Of a DNA stretch of 64,000 nucleotides, positions 45,272 through 54,799 are shown in pieces. The notes beneath the pieces were generated by a model, which was not told where the DNA came from, did no database searches, and was given only the letters and a program-made list of their open reading frames with translations. Origin of the DNA: Vibrio sp. 99-70-13A1 (GTDB lineage Bacteria > Pseudomonadota > Gammaproteobacteria > Enterobacterales > Vibrionaceae); NCBI RefSeq assembly GCF_013114625.1, contig NZ_VTXD01000025.1, forward strand, positions 1 to 64,000. The letters run 5' to 3'. Both the position numbers and the translations under genes were made by a program. The stretch's first letter is position 1. Each line of letters opens with the position of its first letter.

Positions 45272-47734
45272 CTACGATACTTCAATCGGGCCGCCGAATG
45301 AAGTCACTGGAGGTAACTTACCAGTGAACTTCTCGAAATCAACAAGACAAGTGTTTGCTGATGTCGCCTGAGCTAGCTCAGAAGATGGAATGTCTTGAGT
45401 TAGTGTGTTTGGATCGCCGTATGTATCTAGCGCGCCCACGTTCTCGTTCATTGGACCGTACCAAGCACCTTCTTCGATACGTACAACACCAGGAGCATAG
45501 CTATCCATTAGAACAGCACCTGCTAGTAGTTGACCACGGTCGTTGAAAACGCGTACTACATCGCCATCTTTGATGCCTTTCTTCTTAGCATCAGTTGGGT
45601 TGATGTAGATTGGCTCACGCCCTTGTACCGCATAAGTCGCACGCCACTCTTCAGATTCACACATCTGAGAGTGAAGACGCTTATCAGGGTGACAAGACTG
45701 TAGCCAGTACGGGTGTTTGTCAGAACCTGGACCACCATGTGAACGTTCAGATTTTTCAAACCACATTGGGTGTTCTTGACAGTGCTCGTAACCCATATTA
45801 CCAACAGTACGGCTTGTAATTTCGATGAAACCAGAAGGTGTACCTAGCGCGTTGATCTCTGGATCTTCACGGAATGATGCGTGACGAGTCCAAGGCTTAC
45901 CTTTACCGAAGTCTAGGAAACCTTTTTCCCAGAACTCAGCAAACTCTGGCATCTCAATAGTGCCTTCATTTGCTGCACGGCAGTTGTCATATAATGACTT
46001 AACCCACTGCATTTCATCCATACCACGTGTGTAATCGTCGTAACGACCCCAACGTTTAGTCAAGCTAGACATGATTTCAAAGTCTGTCTTAGACTGGAAC
46101 AGAGGATCAACAAGCTTGTGCATTGCAATCAAACCACGACCAGAATACGCACCGTAGCCATCGATATCATTACGTTCCCACTGAGTACATGCTGGAAGTA
46201 CGATATCAGAATGACGGCAAGTTGCAGTCCAAGCGAAATCAACAGCGACTACCGTTTGTAGGCTCTTGAATGCTTTACGCATCTTGTTGCGATCTTGGTG
46301 GTGATGCCACGGGTTGTTACCACTGAACACCATCATCTTGATATCAGGCAGTGTTACCGTTCCACCATTTGCTTTGATCTTCTTACCAGGTTCTAGCAAG
46401 CTATCAACCCAACGTGCAACCGGGATTACACGGCTGTAACCGTTGTAATCAGTATTGGTGTGCTTAGGTGATTGACCTTGGTCGATGTTCAACGGGAAAG
46501 AGCCCGGAGCAGCGAAACCAGTTGAAGATACACCGATACCTGAATAGTGGTGACCGTAAGAAATACCACCGCCTGGTAGACCAATTTGACCAACCATTGC
46601 AGCGATAACAGCACACATCCAGTAAGGCTGTTCACCGTGCTCTTGACGCTGGATACTCCAACCAACAAGAATCTGTGTACGACCGTTAACCAGCATTTTA
46701 GCGAAATCACGGATTGAGTCAGCGCTTGCGCCACAGATTTCTGCAGCCCACTCAGGCGTCTTCTCAACTTTATCTTTCGTTTCACCTTGAACGTACTTGA
46801 TGAAATCTTCAAAACCTAGACAGTAAGTTTCGATGAACTTCTTATCGTATAGGTCTTCGTTGTAAAGAACGTGAGCAACACCAAGCATGAACGCCACATC
46901 AGTTTGTGGGTTGATGTACATTTGCTCGTTTTCTAAGAAGCGACCTGTTTTGTTTTTAACAGGGTCAACAGAAACAACGTTGATCTCTTTCTTAGCGACT
47001 TTTTCTTTCAGCTGTTCTAGATATGCGAACGACTCGTGCGTTTCACATGTCCAACCTACTTGCAGGTTTTTCACTGGATCATTACCCCAAAGAACAATGT
47101 TGTCACTGTTTTCTAGGATAAGTTCCCAAGATGTACCTTGTGCGTAAACTTCAGTAGAACCTAGCACGTAAGGCATGATCGTTTGACCAGCACCTGTTGA
47201 GTAGTCACCGATTTTCTTCACAGAGTAACCATGAAGCGCCATTGCACGTTGCATATGGTTAGTACAGCTGTGGAACTGACCAGTTTGTCTCCAACCAGTT
47301 TGACCTGTGTGAAGCGCCCATGGACCGTAATCTTTCTGTACGCGCTCTAGTTCGCGGTAAACAAGGTCTAGTGCCTCATCCCAAGTCACACGAATAAAAC
47401 GGTTGTTACCACGCGTGTCAGCGCTGTATTTGTGCTTCTTCAACCAATCTAGGCGTACCATTGGGTAACGCACACGTGATGGGCTGTAAATAATACCTTT
47501 GATACCTTTCAGCATTTCAGTTGGGTGCTGATCGATTTCTAAAGGTTTAATTTCTTGTACTTTACCCGCATAAACACGAGCACGGAAAGCACCCCAGTGA
47601 GAACCTGATACCTTCCAAGTTCCCTCTGTTTCTGCTGCTGAAGCAGATGCCGACGCCAATAAACTTGGGCCAATAACCGATGCCGCACTAGTAGTCGCGA
47701 CACCTTTCAGAAAACTTCTTCTTGTAATTGCCAT
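45272..47734 (-). CDS. torA: Trimethylamine-N-oxide reductase TorA
   Basis: An 820-residue periplasmic molybdoenzyme of the DMSO reductase family, terminal reductase for TMAO in anaerobic respiration. A twin-arginine signal RRSFLKG at residues 5-11 is followed by an Ala-rich region. The molybdenum-ligating serine is in GDYSTGAGQ at about residue 179. No iron-sulphur cluster motif is present, as expected for TorA. GGAG lies upstream of the ATG. It receives electrons from TorC. The maturation chaperone TorD is not encoded next to it, unlike in E. coli torCAD. Confidence 0.97.
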   Translation of the reverse strand: MAITRRSFLKGVATTSAASVIGPSLLASASASAAETEGTWKVSGSHWGAFRARVYAGKVQEIKPLEIDQHPTEMLKGIKGIIYSPSRVRYPMVRLDWLKKHKYSADTRGNNRFIRVTWDEALDLVYRELERVQKDYGPWALHTGQTGWRQTGQFHSCTNHMQRAMALHGYSVKKIGDYSTGAGQTIMPYVLGSTEVYAQGTSWELILENSDNIVLWGNDPVKNLQVGWTCETHESFAYLEQLKEKVAKKEINVVSVDPVKNKTGRFLENEQMYINPQTDVAFMLGVAHVLYNEDLYDKKFIETYCLGFEDFIKYVQGETKDKVEKTPEWAAEICGASADSIRDFAKMLVNGRTQILVGWSIQRQEHGEQPYWMCAVIAAMVGQIGLPGGGISYGHHYSGIGVSSTGFAAPGSFPLNIDQGQSPKHTNTDYNGYSRVIPVARWVDSLLEPGKKIKANGGTVTLPDIKMMVFSGNNPWHHHQDRNKMRKAFKSLQTVVAVDFAWTATCRHSDIVLPACTQWERNDIDGYGAYSGRGLIAMHKLVDPLFQSKTDFEIMSSLTKRWGRYDDYTRGMDEMQWVKSLYDNCRAANEGTIEMPEFAEFWEKGFLDFGKGKPWTRHASFREDPEINALGTPSGFIEITSRTVGNMGYEHCQEHPMWFEKSERSHGGPGSDKHPYWLQSCHPDKRLHSQMCESEEWRATYAVQGREPIYINPTDAKKKGIKDGDVVRVFNDRGQLLAGAVLMDSYAPGVVRIEEGAWYGPMNENVGALDTYGDPNTLTQDIPSSELAQATSANTCLVDFEKFTGKLPPVTSFGGPIEVS

Positions 47735-47758
47735 TGTGTTACTCCAATTGACGTCTTA

Positions 47759-48940
47759 TTAGTGATGACCTTCAGAAAAATCTGATGAGTGCTTCTGTAG
47801 ATACTTAAGAACAAGTGCTTCTGTATCTGTATCGAAGTTTACGAATGCAATCATGCCGTCTAGCATCCCTACCCAACCGTTCGCGCTGAAGTGAGCTTCA
47901 TCAGGTTGTGAGTGACATGTAGAACAGTTTGATTGGTACGCTTGACCAGCTGCGTTCCAGATTGGATCGAAGTTATCAACCATAGACTCTTTTTTCATCC
48001 AAAGCGCTAGGTTTACTTCTTCCCATGGCAGGCCAGTAAGCTCATCTTCTTTCTTATCACCAACAGTGACTACATCACTTTGAGACACGTCTTTCGTCAA
48101 GATAGCCGTTGAAATGTTCATACCGAAGTCTTCTTGGATTACACGTCCGAAGCCCTTCGCTTTACGCCAACCATCAATTTGGATTTTGATCATGTCGCCT
48201 TTTTCATCAATCACAGCCACTTTACTTGCAGGGCTTAGAAGGCCAGCTTCTACTTCTGCAGTTTCATCCGTGTACATTGGAAGGTGACGAATTGAAATAA
48301 CATCGTTGCCTGAAGCATAAGATGTGCTACTTGCCACATTTTCTAGTTCGCCAACAATGCCGCTTGCTGATGCCATATCCATTGGAAGGTTGTGAGCAAT
48401 ACCCTTATGACAATCAACACAGCTTTGGTCGCGCTCTGCTGCATTCTTCATTTGGATACGCGCTGTTGGGCGCATGTTTTCAAAATCCATTGAATCGTAG
48501 TTGTGACAGTTTTTACATTCCAACGATTTGTTCGAAGAAAAACGGTCCCATTCGTGTTTCGCTAATTCAATACGACGAGCTTCGAATTTCTCAGGAGTAT
48601 CTAAGTCACCAAATACTTGCGCGAATACTTCTTTCGATGCTTGCATCTTACGAGCAATTTTTGCTGTCCATTCATGTGGAACGTGACAGTCAGGACAAGT
48701 TGCGCGTACACCAGATGTGTTTTTCCAGTGAACCGTTTCTTGCAGTTCTACGTATACATTGTCACGCATTGTGTGACAGCTGATACAAAATTCTTCTGTG
48801 TTGGTTGCTTCTAAAGCGGTGTTAAAACCACCCCAAAAGATAACACCAGCGATAAAGCCACCCATAGTTAGCACACCAAGACTAATGTGTACTGCTGGGC
48901 GAGTCATTGTGCGCCATAATTTAACTAAAAATGATTTCAT
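47759..48940 (-). CDS. torC: Pentaheme c-type cytochrome TorC
   Basis: A 393-residue membrane-anchored cytochrome passing electrons from menaquinol to TorA. The N-terminal membrane anchor is at about residues 17-37. Five heme motifs are visible: CISCH (about 52), CPDCH (about 82), CKNCH (about 145), CVDCH (about 173) and CSTCH (about 338). The first four form the NapC/NirT-type domain and the fifth lies in the C-terminal domain that contacts TorA. It lies 24 bases before torA. Confidence 0.96.
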   Translation of the reverse strand: MKSFLVKLWRTMTRPAVHISLGVLTMGGFIAGVIFWGGFNTALEATNTEEFCISCHTMRDNVYVELQETVHWKNTSGVRATCPDCHVPHEWTAKIARKMQASKEVFAQVFGDLDTPEKFEARRIELAKHEWDRFSSNKSLECKNCHNYDSMDFENMRPTARIQMKNAAERDQSCVDCHKGIAHNLPMDMASASGIVGELENVASSTSYASGNDVISIRHLPMYTDETAEVEAGLLSPASKVAVIDEKGDMIKIQIDGWRKAKGFGRVIQEDFGMNISTAILTKDVSQSDVVTVGDKKEDELTGLPWEEVNLALWMKKESMVDNFDPIWNAAGQAYQSNCSTCHSQPDEAHFSANGWVGMLDGMIAFVNFDTDTEALVLKYLQKHSSDFSEGHH

Positions 48941-48989
48941 GTTTAGCTCTCTTAAAAATCAATCAAAAAAGTGGAAGGAAGCTTTGGCG

Positions 48990-49172
48990 TTACATGCCGC
49001 CATGAGCGCCAGGAGGACCTAAGAAGAAGACTTGTAGAGCCCAAACGATGAACCCATAGCCACCAACGAATGCCACACTAAGGATTGGAAAGAGAACAAC
49101 AGCAATGAAGAGGAATGACTTCCACTCCAGCGATTGTTTTTCGCCATTTTCAATTTTATTAACATCACTCAT
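48990..49172 (-). CDS. torE: TMAO reductase system membrane protein TorE
   Basis: A 60-residue single-span membrane protein of the TorE/NapE type. The hydrophilic start MSDVNKIENGEKQSLEWKSF leads into a membrane helix at about residues 20-50 and a glycine/proline-rich end GPPGAHGGM. Location just before torC identifies it. Its role is not well established. It is the first gene of the operon, behind about 440 bases of upstream sequence. Confidence 0.88.
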   Translation of the reverse strand: MSDVNKIENGEKQSLEWKSFLFIAVVLFPILSVAFVGGYGFIVWALQVFFLGPPGAHGGM

Positions 49173-49611
49173 ACATTTTGCCTATTTTGTATTTAGTAAT
49201 TCCGAGGAGCCCAGTGTAATGAGCCAAAGTTTTTTAGTTTCTAACTACAAATATTAGACCATACACAAAGTAGGGTTCAATCAATTCAATGGCTAGAAAC
49301 CTTGTTATTCAACACTTTTTTGAGGTCATCCATAGATGTTTGCAGTTAATAATATATATTAAAAAGTATTAACAAATATGACAAATTAATAATGATACGA
49401 GCATGTTAAAAAGGTACATTTTCATTACACAATATCAACTGAAAGCTACTTTTTACCTAATAAGTAGTAGCCAAAAAGCGCACAATTTGCCACTCACTTG
49501 TTATGTTTATGTTAATGGTGGGGGTTTTTATTTTAGTAGGATCGGATTGAAATCTAACAGTCATGACGGCCCAATTACGCTACTATTCTAGCTCCATAAT
49601 AAGGAGCTCTC
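49173..49611. other. Divergent region between torE and the FetB-like gene
   Basis: About 440 AT-rich bases. It must hold the torE promoter and a promoter for the permease gene. I see no clear FNR, TorR or NarP site. A 62-codon open frame at 49403-49591 has no ribosome site or family match and was rejected. Confidence 0.5.
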
Positions 49612-50406
49612 ATGCAAGACGTTATTGATATTTCGTGGTGGCAATTACTGTTTTTTAGCTCAATACTCATATTGCCTATCTGGATAAACCAACGTTTCAA
49701 ATTAAAGCTTGGTACAGAAGCTACGATCAGTATCTTCAGAATGTTTTTCCAATTGTGCCTTGTGGGCCTTTATCTTGAGTATTTATTCACTCTAAATAAC
49801 CTTGTGGTTAACTTACTGTGGCTTATGGGAATGGTCCTTATAGGAGCAAGCTCTATTCTTAGTAAGGCAAAGTTGCCTAAGCGCTTATTAATCCTTCCAA
49901 TGGCGTTTAGCCTTGCCATTACCGCTACCCCTATCGTTCTGATCATCTGTTTCTATATCATTAAGCCAACACCAGTGTTTGGTGCTCAATATCTCATTCC
50001 AATTTCAGGGATGCTTTTAGGTAACTGCTTAAGTTGTAATATTGTGGCGTTACAGAACCTTTTTAGCTCATATGAGCATCGACAATCAGAATATGAGGCA
50101 GCTATCTCTTTAGGAGCTTCTCCTGCCTACGCTTCCGCTCCTTTCGTGAAAGAGTCAATGCAAAAGGCGGTATCTCCAATAATGGCTTCTATGGCAACAA
50201 CAGGGCTTGTGACGTTACCTGGTATGATGACTGGTCAAATATTGGGAGGAACCTCACCCATGATTGCGATTAAGTACCAACTTATGATCATGATTGCGAT
50301 TTTTACGATGATGAGCATTTCGCTTTCTTTAGCACTTCACCTTTCTTTAAAGGTTATATTGAGCAAAGAAGGACGTGTAAAAGTCAGAGTGTTCAAAGCT
50401 TCTTAA
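49612..50406 (+). CDS. FetB-like ABC transporter permease (UPF0014)
   Basis: A 264-residue membrane protein with about seven hydrophobic segments belonging to the YbbM/FetB family. Key blocks are ATISIFRMFFQLCLVGLYLE, the LIPISGMLLGN segment, YEAAISLGASPA and PGMMTGQILGGTSPMIAIKY. E. coli FetAB exports iron and protects from oxidative stress. No FetA ATPase gene lies next to it in this window, so it is an orphan permease here. AAGGAGC precedes the ATG. Confidence 0.88.
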   Translation: MQDVIDISWWQLLFFSSILILPIWINQRFKLKLGTEATISIFRMFFQLCLVGLYLEYLFTLNNLVVNLLWLMGMVLIGASSILSKAKLPKRLLILPMAFSLAITATPIVLIICFYIIKPTPVFGAQYLIPISGMLLGNCLSCNIVALQNLFSSYEHRQSEYEAAISLGASPAYASAPFVKESMQKAVSPIMASMATTGLVTLPGMMTGQILGGTSPMIAIKYQLMIMIAIFTMMSISLSLALHLSLKVILSKEGRVKVRVFKAS

Positions 50407-50500
50407 CTTATCGTTCCTCGGGATTTTAGTAGACAAGTTGGGCATGAATGAATGGCTGATATGGCGGCTATAAACTTGATTACACACCGATTTTAAGACA

Positions 50501-50527
50501 GGTTATCCACAGAAACTGTGGATAACC
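50501..50527. promoter_or_regulatory. Inverted pair of consensus DnaA boxes
   Basis: GGTTATCCACAG and CTGTGGATAACC are perfect 12-bp arms around 5 central bases of which AAA is unpaired. Each arm contains the full DnaA box TTATCCACA. There is no T tract, so it is not a standard terminator. Confidence 0.6.
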
Positions 50528-50687
50528 AAAAGCTAACCATCACTTATCTGTATCGATTTCGAGCTTATACGACCTATTAATAAAAACTGAATAAGGCGCG
50601 TTAAGTTAATTTTCAACAAAAAGAACCGCCTAAGTGATCCTATTTTAAACCGCCACAGTAACCTTCCAACTTTAAACATAACCTCCC

Positions 50688-50722
50688 AGCTATAAGCTAT
50701 AAGCTATAAGCTATAAGCTATA
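50688..50722. repeat. Tandem repeat of a 7-bp unit, five copies
   Basis: AGCTATA is repeated five times without mismatch in the intergenic region before the focA stop. Confidence 0.95.
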
Positions 50723-50832
50723 AATCAAGACTAAAGCTATGTGGACGTTTATCCAAGAGCAGATACAAAATCGGCCTACCTCTTGGTAAGCCGAATCTAA
50801 TGTAGCGTATTCTAAATACAATGCATTTAAAG

Positions 50833-51696
50833 CTAGTCTCTTAAATAGATTAACCAGTACCACATACCAACAAATATGCCACCACCGATGATATTACCGA
50901 GCGTTACGGGCAGTAAGTTGTTAGTAATAAAATCCATCATATTTAGATCCAAATAATCCGCTGGGTTCGCCCCTGTCATCGTCCAGAATTCAGCTGGGGC
51001 AAATGTCTTAATGCCAATAGCAAGAGGGACTTGGTACATGTTTGCAATACAGTGCTCAAAACCTGCTGACACAAACATAGCGACAGGCAGAATCATTACC
51101 GCAATTTTATCTGTTAATGTACGCCCGCTGAACGTCATCCAAACAGCAATACAAACAAGAACATTACACATGATTCCCAACGCAACGGCTTGGAAAAAGC
51201 CGTGATGCATTTTGTGTTGCGAAATCGCCATCGCATTCAAACCAACTTGACCACTATCGAACATGTACTGTTTGGTAAAAAGCATGCACACAACCAGCAA
51301 TAGCGCGCCAATCAAATTGCCAACATAAACGGTTGCCCAGTTTTTAACCAGCACTCGCCAACTAATTTTGCCACTGGCTCTCGCGACTAAGGTAAGCACT
51401 GAACTAGTAAACAACTCGCCCCCCGCCACCACAACAAGAATAAGTCCAAGAGAAAAAGCTAATCCTCCGAGCAACCTAGTGATGCCCCAAGGTAAATCAC
51501 CTGCACCTGTCGTAACGATAGTGTAAAAGACAAATGCAATACCAATATGGATGCCTGCTGATATGGCTAATAGGAACGACTTAACAGGGTCTTTAGTGGC
51601 TTTACCCACACCAATTTCTGCTGCTCGCTCAGCCATCTGGGGTGGTAATAAAGAGTCAAATTGATTTAAGTTCATAGCGTTTACATTTTGAAACAT
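50833..51696 (-). CDS. focA: Formate transporter FocA
   Basis: A 287-residue pentameric formate/nitrite channel subunit with six membrane segments. Family blocks are AGIHIGIAFVFYTIVTTG, LGGLAFSLGLILVVVAGGEL and SAGFEHCIANMY, the last with the central pore histidine. Length matches E. coli FocA (285). pflB is not adjacent in this window, unlike E. coli. An ATG seven codons inside is an alternative start, because the purine-rich GGGAGG site lies about 20 bases upstream of the first ATG. Confidence 0.94.
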   Translation of the reverse strand: MFQNVNAMNLNQFDSLLPPQMAERAAEIGVGKATKDPVKSFLLAISAGIHIGIAFVFYTIVTTGAGDLPWGITRLLGGLAFSLGLILVVVAGGELFTSSVLTLVARASGKISWRVLVKNWATVYVGNLIGALLLVVCMLFTKQYMFDSGQVGLNAMAISQHKMHHGFFQAVALGIMCNVLVCIAVWMTFSGRTLTDKIAVMILPVAMFVSAGFEHCIANMYQVPLAIGIKTFAPAEFWTMTGANPADYLDLNMMDFITNNLLPVTLGNIIGGGIFVGMWYWLIYLRD

Positions 51697-51926
51697 GTTT
51701 AGGGCTGGCGATAATCCTCCCTTTTATTTTTTTATTCAAGCGCTATTTTCTACAAGAAAACAAGCTAAGTAACGCTAACAAAGACAAATCGATAACCCTG
51801 AATTATCAATACACCTTTAGTAGTATGTTGAAAGCAGAAGAGAATTTCATTTTTAATAATAAAATCAAAAAGTTAACCTTTAAGATAAGTTCGTATGGCA
51901 ACGATTCATCCTTAGGCGAAATAAAT

Positions 51927-51940
51927 TTGACATAGATCAA
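51927..51940. promoter_or_regulatory. Possible FNR/CRP-family site upstream of focA
   Basis: TTGACATAGATCAA matches the FNR consensus TTGAT-N4-ATCAA with one change. It lies 231 bases before the focA start, between focA and the terminator of the next operon, and is oriented so that it could act on focA. Confidence 0.4.
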
Positions 51941-51950
51941 CAGAAATAAA

Positions 51951-51972
51951 AAAAGCGCCATCAGGCGCTTTT
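51951..51972 (-). terminator. Intrinsic terminator of the coiled-coil lipoprotein gene
   Basis: AAAAGCGCC and GGCGCTTTT form a 9-bp stem with a 4-base loop. The minus strand continues in TTTATTTC, 22 bases after the stop. Confidence 0.88.
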
Positions 51973-51993
51973 CTACATCACAAAACAGTAAAA

Positions 51994-53370
51994 TTATGCG
52001 TTATCAGCAATCACTTCTGGCTCGCTGGTCTGAGGAGCAACTTCAGGGGCTGCCTCAGATTGGGGAGTATCTACTGCAGATGATTCGCTATCTGCTACTG
52101 GTGCAACATCATTTTCTGCAGTAGTTTCAGCTTTATTTACTCCAGCTGGTTCAGCATCTTTAGCTAAAGCTTTGTCGCCTTCACCTTTTAAATTTGAAAC
52201 CAACTCTTCTAAACTTTTAATATGAGCATCACCGCGTGCAATCTGCTCAGTTAGTAACTGGCTACGTTTATCACTGTCAATTAATTGCTGGGCTTGTTTC
52301 TTGTTTTCACTTTCTAACAGCGTCAACTTCTCAGCCAACTTATCTACCTCAGAAGATAGCTCAACGGTTTGGTTTGAAGTTTTTAATTCAGAAATACTCT
52401 CAATGATCTTTTGAGATTGAACGCGAATAGCTAAGTCACGGTAGTCTTCATTATTCACAACAGTTGAAATAGACAACAGCTTGTTTTCCATTCGTAGCAC
52501 TGCTTGTTCAAACTTATCATCTTCTACACTTGCCAGTTGTTTTACTTCTTGAGCCACATTTCGAACATGGTTCAACTCAAATTCAGCGGATGCAACCGCA
52601 AGAGTAATAATTGACTTATCTCTAGGACTTGCTTCTATTTTGCTTTCTGCTAAGTCAATTTGAGATGACACTTTAGAAAAAGTCAGTGGAGCCACTTCAT
52701 GGAAGTCTTCATTTTCTAATGTCTTCAACTGTTTATTTAAAGGAGTAATGTACTTTTCTCTCACTACTTTAATTTCAAGCTTTCTTGCATTATTCAAAAA
52801 GTCGACTTGTGCTTCTTGCGCATTTTCCAGCTCATCAACTAAAACATAGTTAAATAAGTCACGATATTGCGAATATATTTTTTTGTAGTCTGATGAGAAT
52901 AACTTATCAGCCTCTAAAAATTGAAGGTACTCTATCTGGGCAATAGAATCCGCTAAAACGCGATCGGACTTATCTTTTAGCTCTAGCATTGATTTATAAT
53001 TAGTATCAAGCACAGCAATTCGCTCATCAAATGCTTCTGCATAAGTCTGGCTTGAGAAAATAGAATAATCTTTTAAGAAAAGTTCTGGTTTCTTTTCTAT
53101 ATCAAGATAAATCTCTTGTGCTTCAGACCAAGCATCTTGCAAGTCACTGTAGTTTTCTGGAGCGTAGATTTCTAAAGAAGCAATCCCAACCAGCGTCTTT
53201 TCCCACTCTTTGTAAATTGGTTGAATTGATTGGAAAGTACGAGTTTCAGTTTGTGTTTGAACATCCATATTCGTTGGTTCTTGAGCTGAATCACTGGTTG
53301 TCGACGTACTCTGACAACCAACAACACTTAGTAATACGCTTACTGCCAATGCAACTTTACTGACTTTCAC
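51994..53370 (-). CDS. Coiled-coil lipoprotein of unknown function
   Basis: A 458-residue predicted lipoprotein: the signal peptide ends in SVVGC. After an Asp/Gln/Thr-rich linker the chain is almost entirely helical and charged, with heptad-like stretches (about 60-380), then a low-complexity acidic Ala/Pro/Glu/Ser tail of about 60 residues. No enzymatic motif is visible. It would sit in the periplasm on a lipid anchor, perhaps as an envelope scaffold. The start is GTG with AAGGATG upstream. It is monocistronic, and I do not recognise the family. Confidence 0.8.
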   Translation of the reverse strand: MKVSKVALAVSVLLSVVGCQSTSTTSDSAQEPTNMDVQTQTETRTFQSIQPIYKEWEKTLVGIASLEIYAPENYSDLQDAWSEAQEIYLDIEKKPELFLKDYSIFSSQTYAEAFDERIAVLDTNYKSMLELKDKSDRVLADSIAQIEYLQFLEADKLFSSDYKKIYSQYRDLFNYVLVDELENAQEAQVDFLNNARKLEIKVVREKYITPLNKQLKTLENEDFHEVAPLTFSKVSSQIDLAESKIEASPRDKSIITLAVASAEFELNHVRNVAQEVKQLASVEDDKFEQAVLRMENKLLSISTVVNNEDYRDLAIRVQSQKIIESISELKTSNQTVELSSEVDKLAEKLTLLESENKKQAQQLIDSDKRSQLLTEQIARGDAHIKSLEELVSNLKGEGDKALAKDAEPAGVNKAETTAENDVAPVADSESSAVDTPQSEAAPEVAPQTSEPEVIADNA

Positions 53371-53631
53371 AAAAACATCCTTAATTCAAAGCATCTAAAT
53401 ATGACGCTGATTATTTATAATGTAACCAATATATTACAGCCTTCATTAAATAGACATAAGCACACCAATCAAACGCATATATTTCACACAAAACAACATA
53501 CATTTATTTTTACACTGACGATTAATTCTTCAATTTGGTATCACTTATCAATTTTATTTATTGTTTGTTGATTGAAGTAGCGTTGAGCACTAAGGTGAGG
53601 GTAGATAAACATTATAATTGATAGGTTGAAT

Positions 53632-53862
53632 ATGAAATACACCGCTGAACACATTGCCGATTTAAACCTTCTTCTCCAATTTGACATCAGTAGCGCAGCT
53701 ACGGGCATTAAAGTTCATCAAGAAGCAAGCCAAGAAATGCAAGACTCCGTAAAGCGCTTATTTGCTAAAGGTCTTTGCACTCAACCTGACGGCGGTTATC
53801 TGACCGATGAAGGCATTGAAGTCGCTGAACGTGCAGACAAACTACTACGTGTAATCAAGTAA
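53632..53862 (+). CDS. TIGR02647 family small protein
   Basis: A 76-residue cytoplasmic protein that resembles the uncharacterised TIGR02647 family. The pattern EHIADLNLLLQFD, HQEASQEMQDSVKRLFAKGL and GGYLTDEGIEVAERA suggests a small winged-helix-like fold, with QPDGGYLTDEG as the wing. Nucleic-acid binding is possible but unproven. The ATG at 53632 is preferred over a TTG two codons before it, which lies too close to TAGG. A clear terminator follows. Confidence 0.85.
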   Translation: MKYTAEHIADLNLLLQFDISSAATGIKVHQEASQEMQDSVKRLFAKGLCTQPDGGYLTDEGIEVAERADKLLRVIK

Positions 53863-53880
53863 GTACAACTTCGAATTCAA

Positions 53881-53912
53881 AGACTCCACATGCGCAAGCT
53901 GTGGAGTTTTTT
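53881..53912 (+). terminator. Intrinsic terminator of the TIGR02647 gene
   Basis: ACTCCACA and TGTGGAGT form an 8-bp stem followed by a run of six T, about 20 bases after the stop. Confidence 0.92.
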
Positions 53913-53956
53913 CGTTTTAACGGGTATGTTAATTTTTTATTTATAGGGTTTCTTTT

Positions 53957-54799
53957 ATGGCATCTATTTTAATTATTGGCGGTGGCTGGTTAGGTAAACC
54001 CTTATGTCAGTCACTAATAGAAAAAGGGATAGGTTCAATCGTCACGAAGACGACCGAACTTGGTCTATCTGAATGCATTAGCCAAGGTATACCCTGTGAA
54101 CAATTCCAATTTAATAGTGACCTTCCAACGCAAGCTATTGAAGAACTGTCTAACCTTCTACTCAACAGAGAAATATCAATAATAATTGGCTGCTTCCCTC
54201 CTGGATTTAGAAAAGCAAATGGAGATGAGTATGCTAATTACTGGCACCAGCTCATCACTGCTGCAAAGAAAGCCAATGTAGATAAAGTGATGATGGTGAG
54301 CTCAACAACGGTATACCCTTTGAAAAGTGGTGTTATGAATGAAGAAGATGCTTCATCTGAATTGGTCGTAAATAATGATGAGTTTTCTTCTAACGCAGAG
54401 ATAATGCTACGTGCAGAGCAGTATGTCATTGATTCAGGATTGGATTACACGATTGTACGTTGCAGTGGCTTAATTGGGCCAGAACGCCACCCGTCACGTT
54501 TTGCCGGGAAACTGAAGCAAGTAAGTACCCTTGCCCCAGCCAATATGATCCATTTACGCGATGCCATTGGCGCTGTGTCATTCTGTATTGATAATGTTTC
54601 GAAAGAAATAGTCAACGCCACGACCCCGAATACAGTGAGTAAAGCTGAATTCTATCAAGCGGCTTTAGACTCAGTAGAAAGTGATTCTCCTTTACCACCT
54701 AAAGTTGATACACCTGACAAGCTGATTTCACCTGAAAAGCTCTTAAAGCTTGGATATCAGTTTTATTTTAATTCTACCTTGGATGCTTTGTATGAATAA
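53957..54799 (+). CDS. NAD(P)-binding epimerase/dehydratase-like protein (YeeZ-like)
   Basis: A 280-residue short-chain-type dehydrogenase relative. The N-terminal dinucleotide-binding loop is IIGGGWLGKPL, and VSSTTVYPL is at the position of the catalytic Ser in the extended SDR family. The usual YxxxK is not seen as such; RAEQYVIDSGLDYTIVRCSG resembles the following NmrA-type block. Length and layout match E. coli YeeZ. The substrate is unknown. It overlaps the next gene by 8 bases, so the two likely form an operon. Confidence 0.82.
   Translation: MASILIIGGGWLGKPLCQSLIEKGIGSIVTKTTELGLSECISQGIPCEQFQFNSDLPTQAIEELSNLLLNREISIIIGCFPPGFRKANGDEYANYWHQLITAAKKANVDKVMMVSSTTVYPLKSGVMNEEDASSELVVNNDEFSSNAEIMLRAEQYVIDSGLDYTIVRCSGLIGPERHPSRFAGKLKQVSTLAPANMIHLRDAIGAVSFCIDNVSKEIVNATTPNTVSKAEFYQAALDSVESDSPLPPKVDTPDKLISPEKLLKLGYQFYFNSTLDALYE

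Larger units (their letters stand above)
50407..50832. other. Region between the FetB-like gene and focA
   Basis: About 425 bases between convergent genes. It contains an inverted pair of DnaA boxes at 50501-50527 and a 7-bp tandem repeat at 50688-50722. No gene or clear terminator was seen in the rest. Confidence 0.6.

Noticed and set aside
45074-45301. A 75-codon open frame on the plus strand after the tandem-repeat region
   Set aside because: It runs through the torECA terminator and into the end of torA, lacks a good ribosome site, and its composition is not protein-like.
49403-49591. A 62-codon frame upstream of the FetB-like gene
   Set aside because: No ribosome site and no recognisable pattern; it lies in AT-rich promoter sequence.
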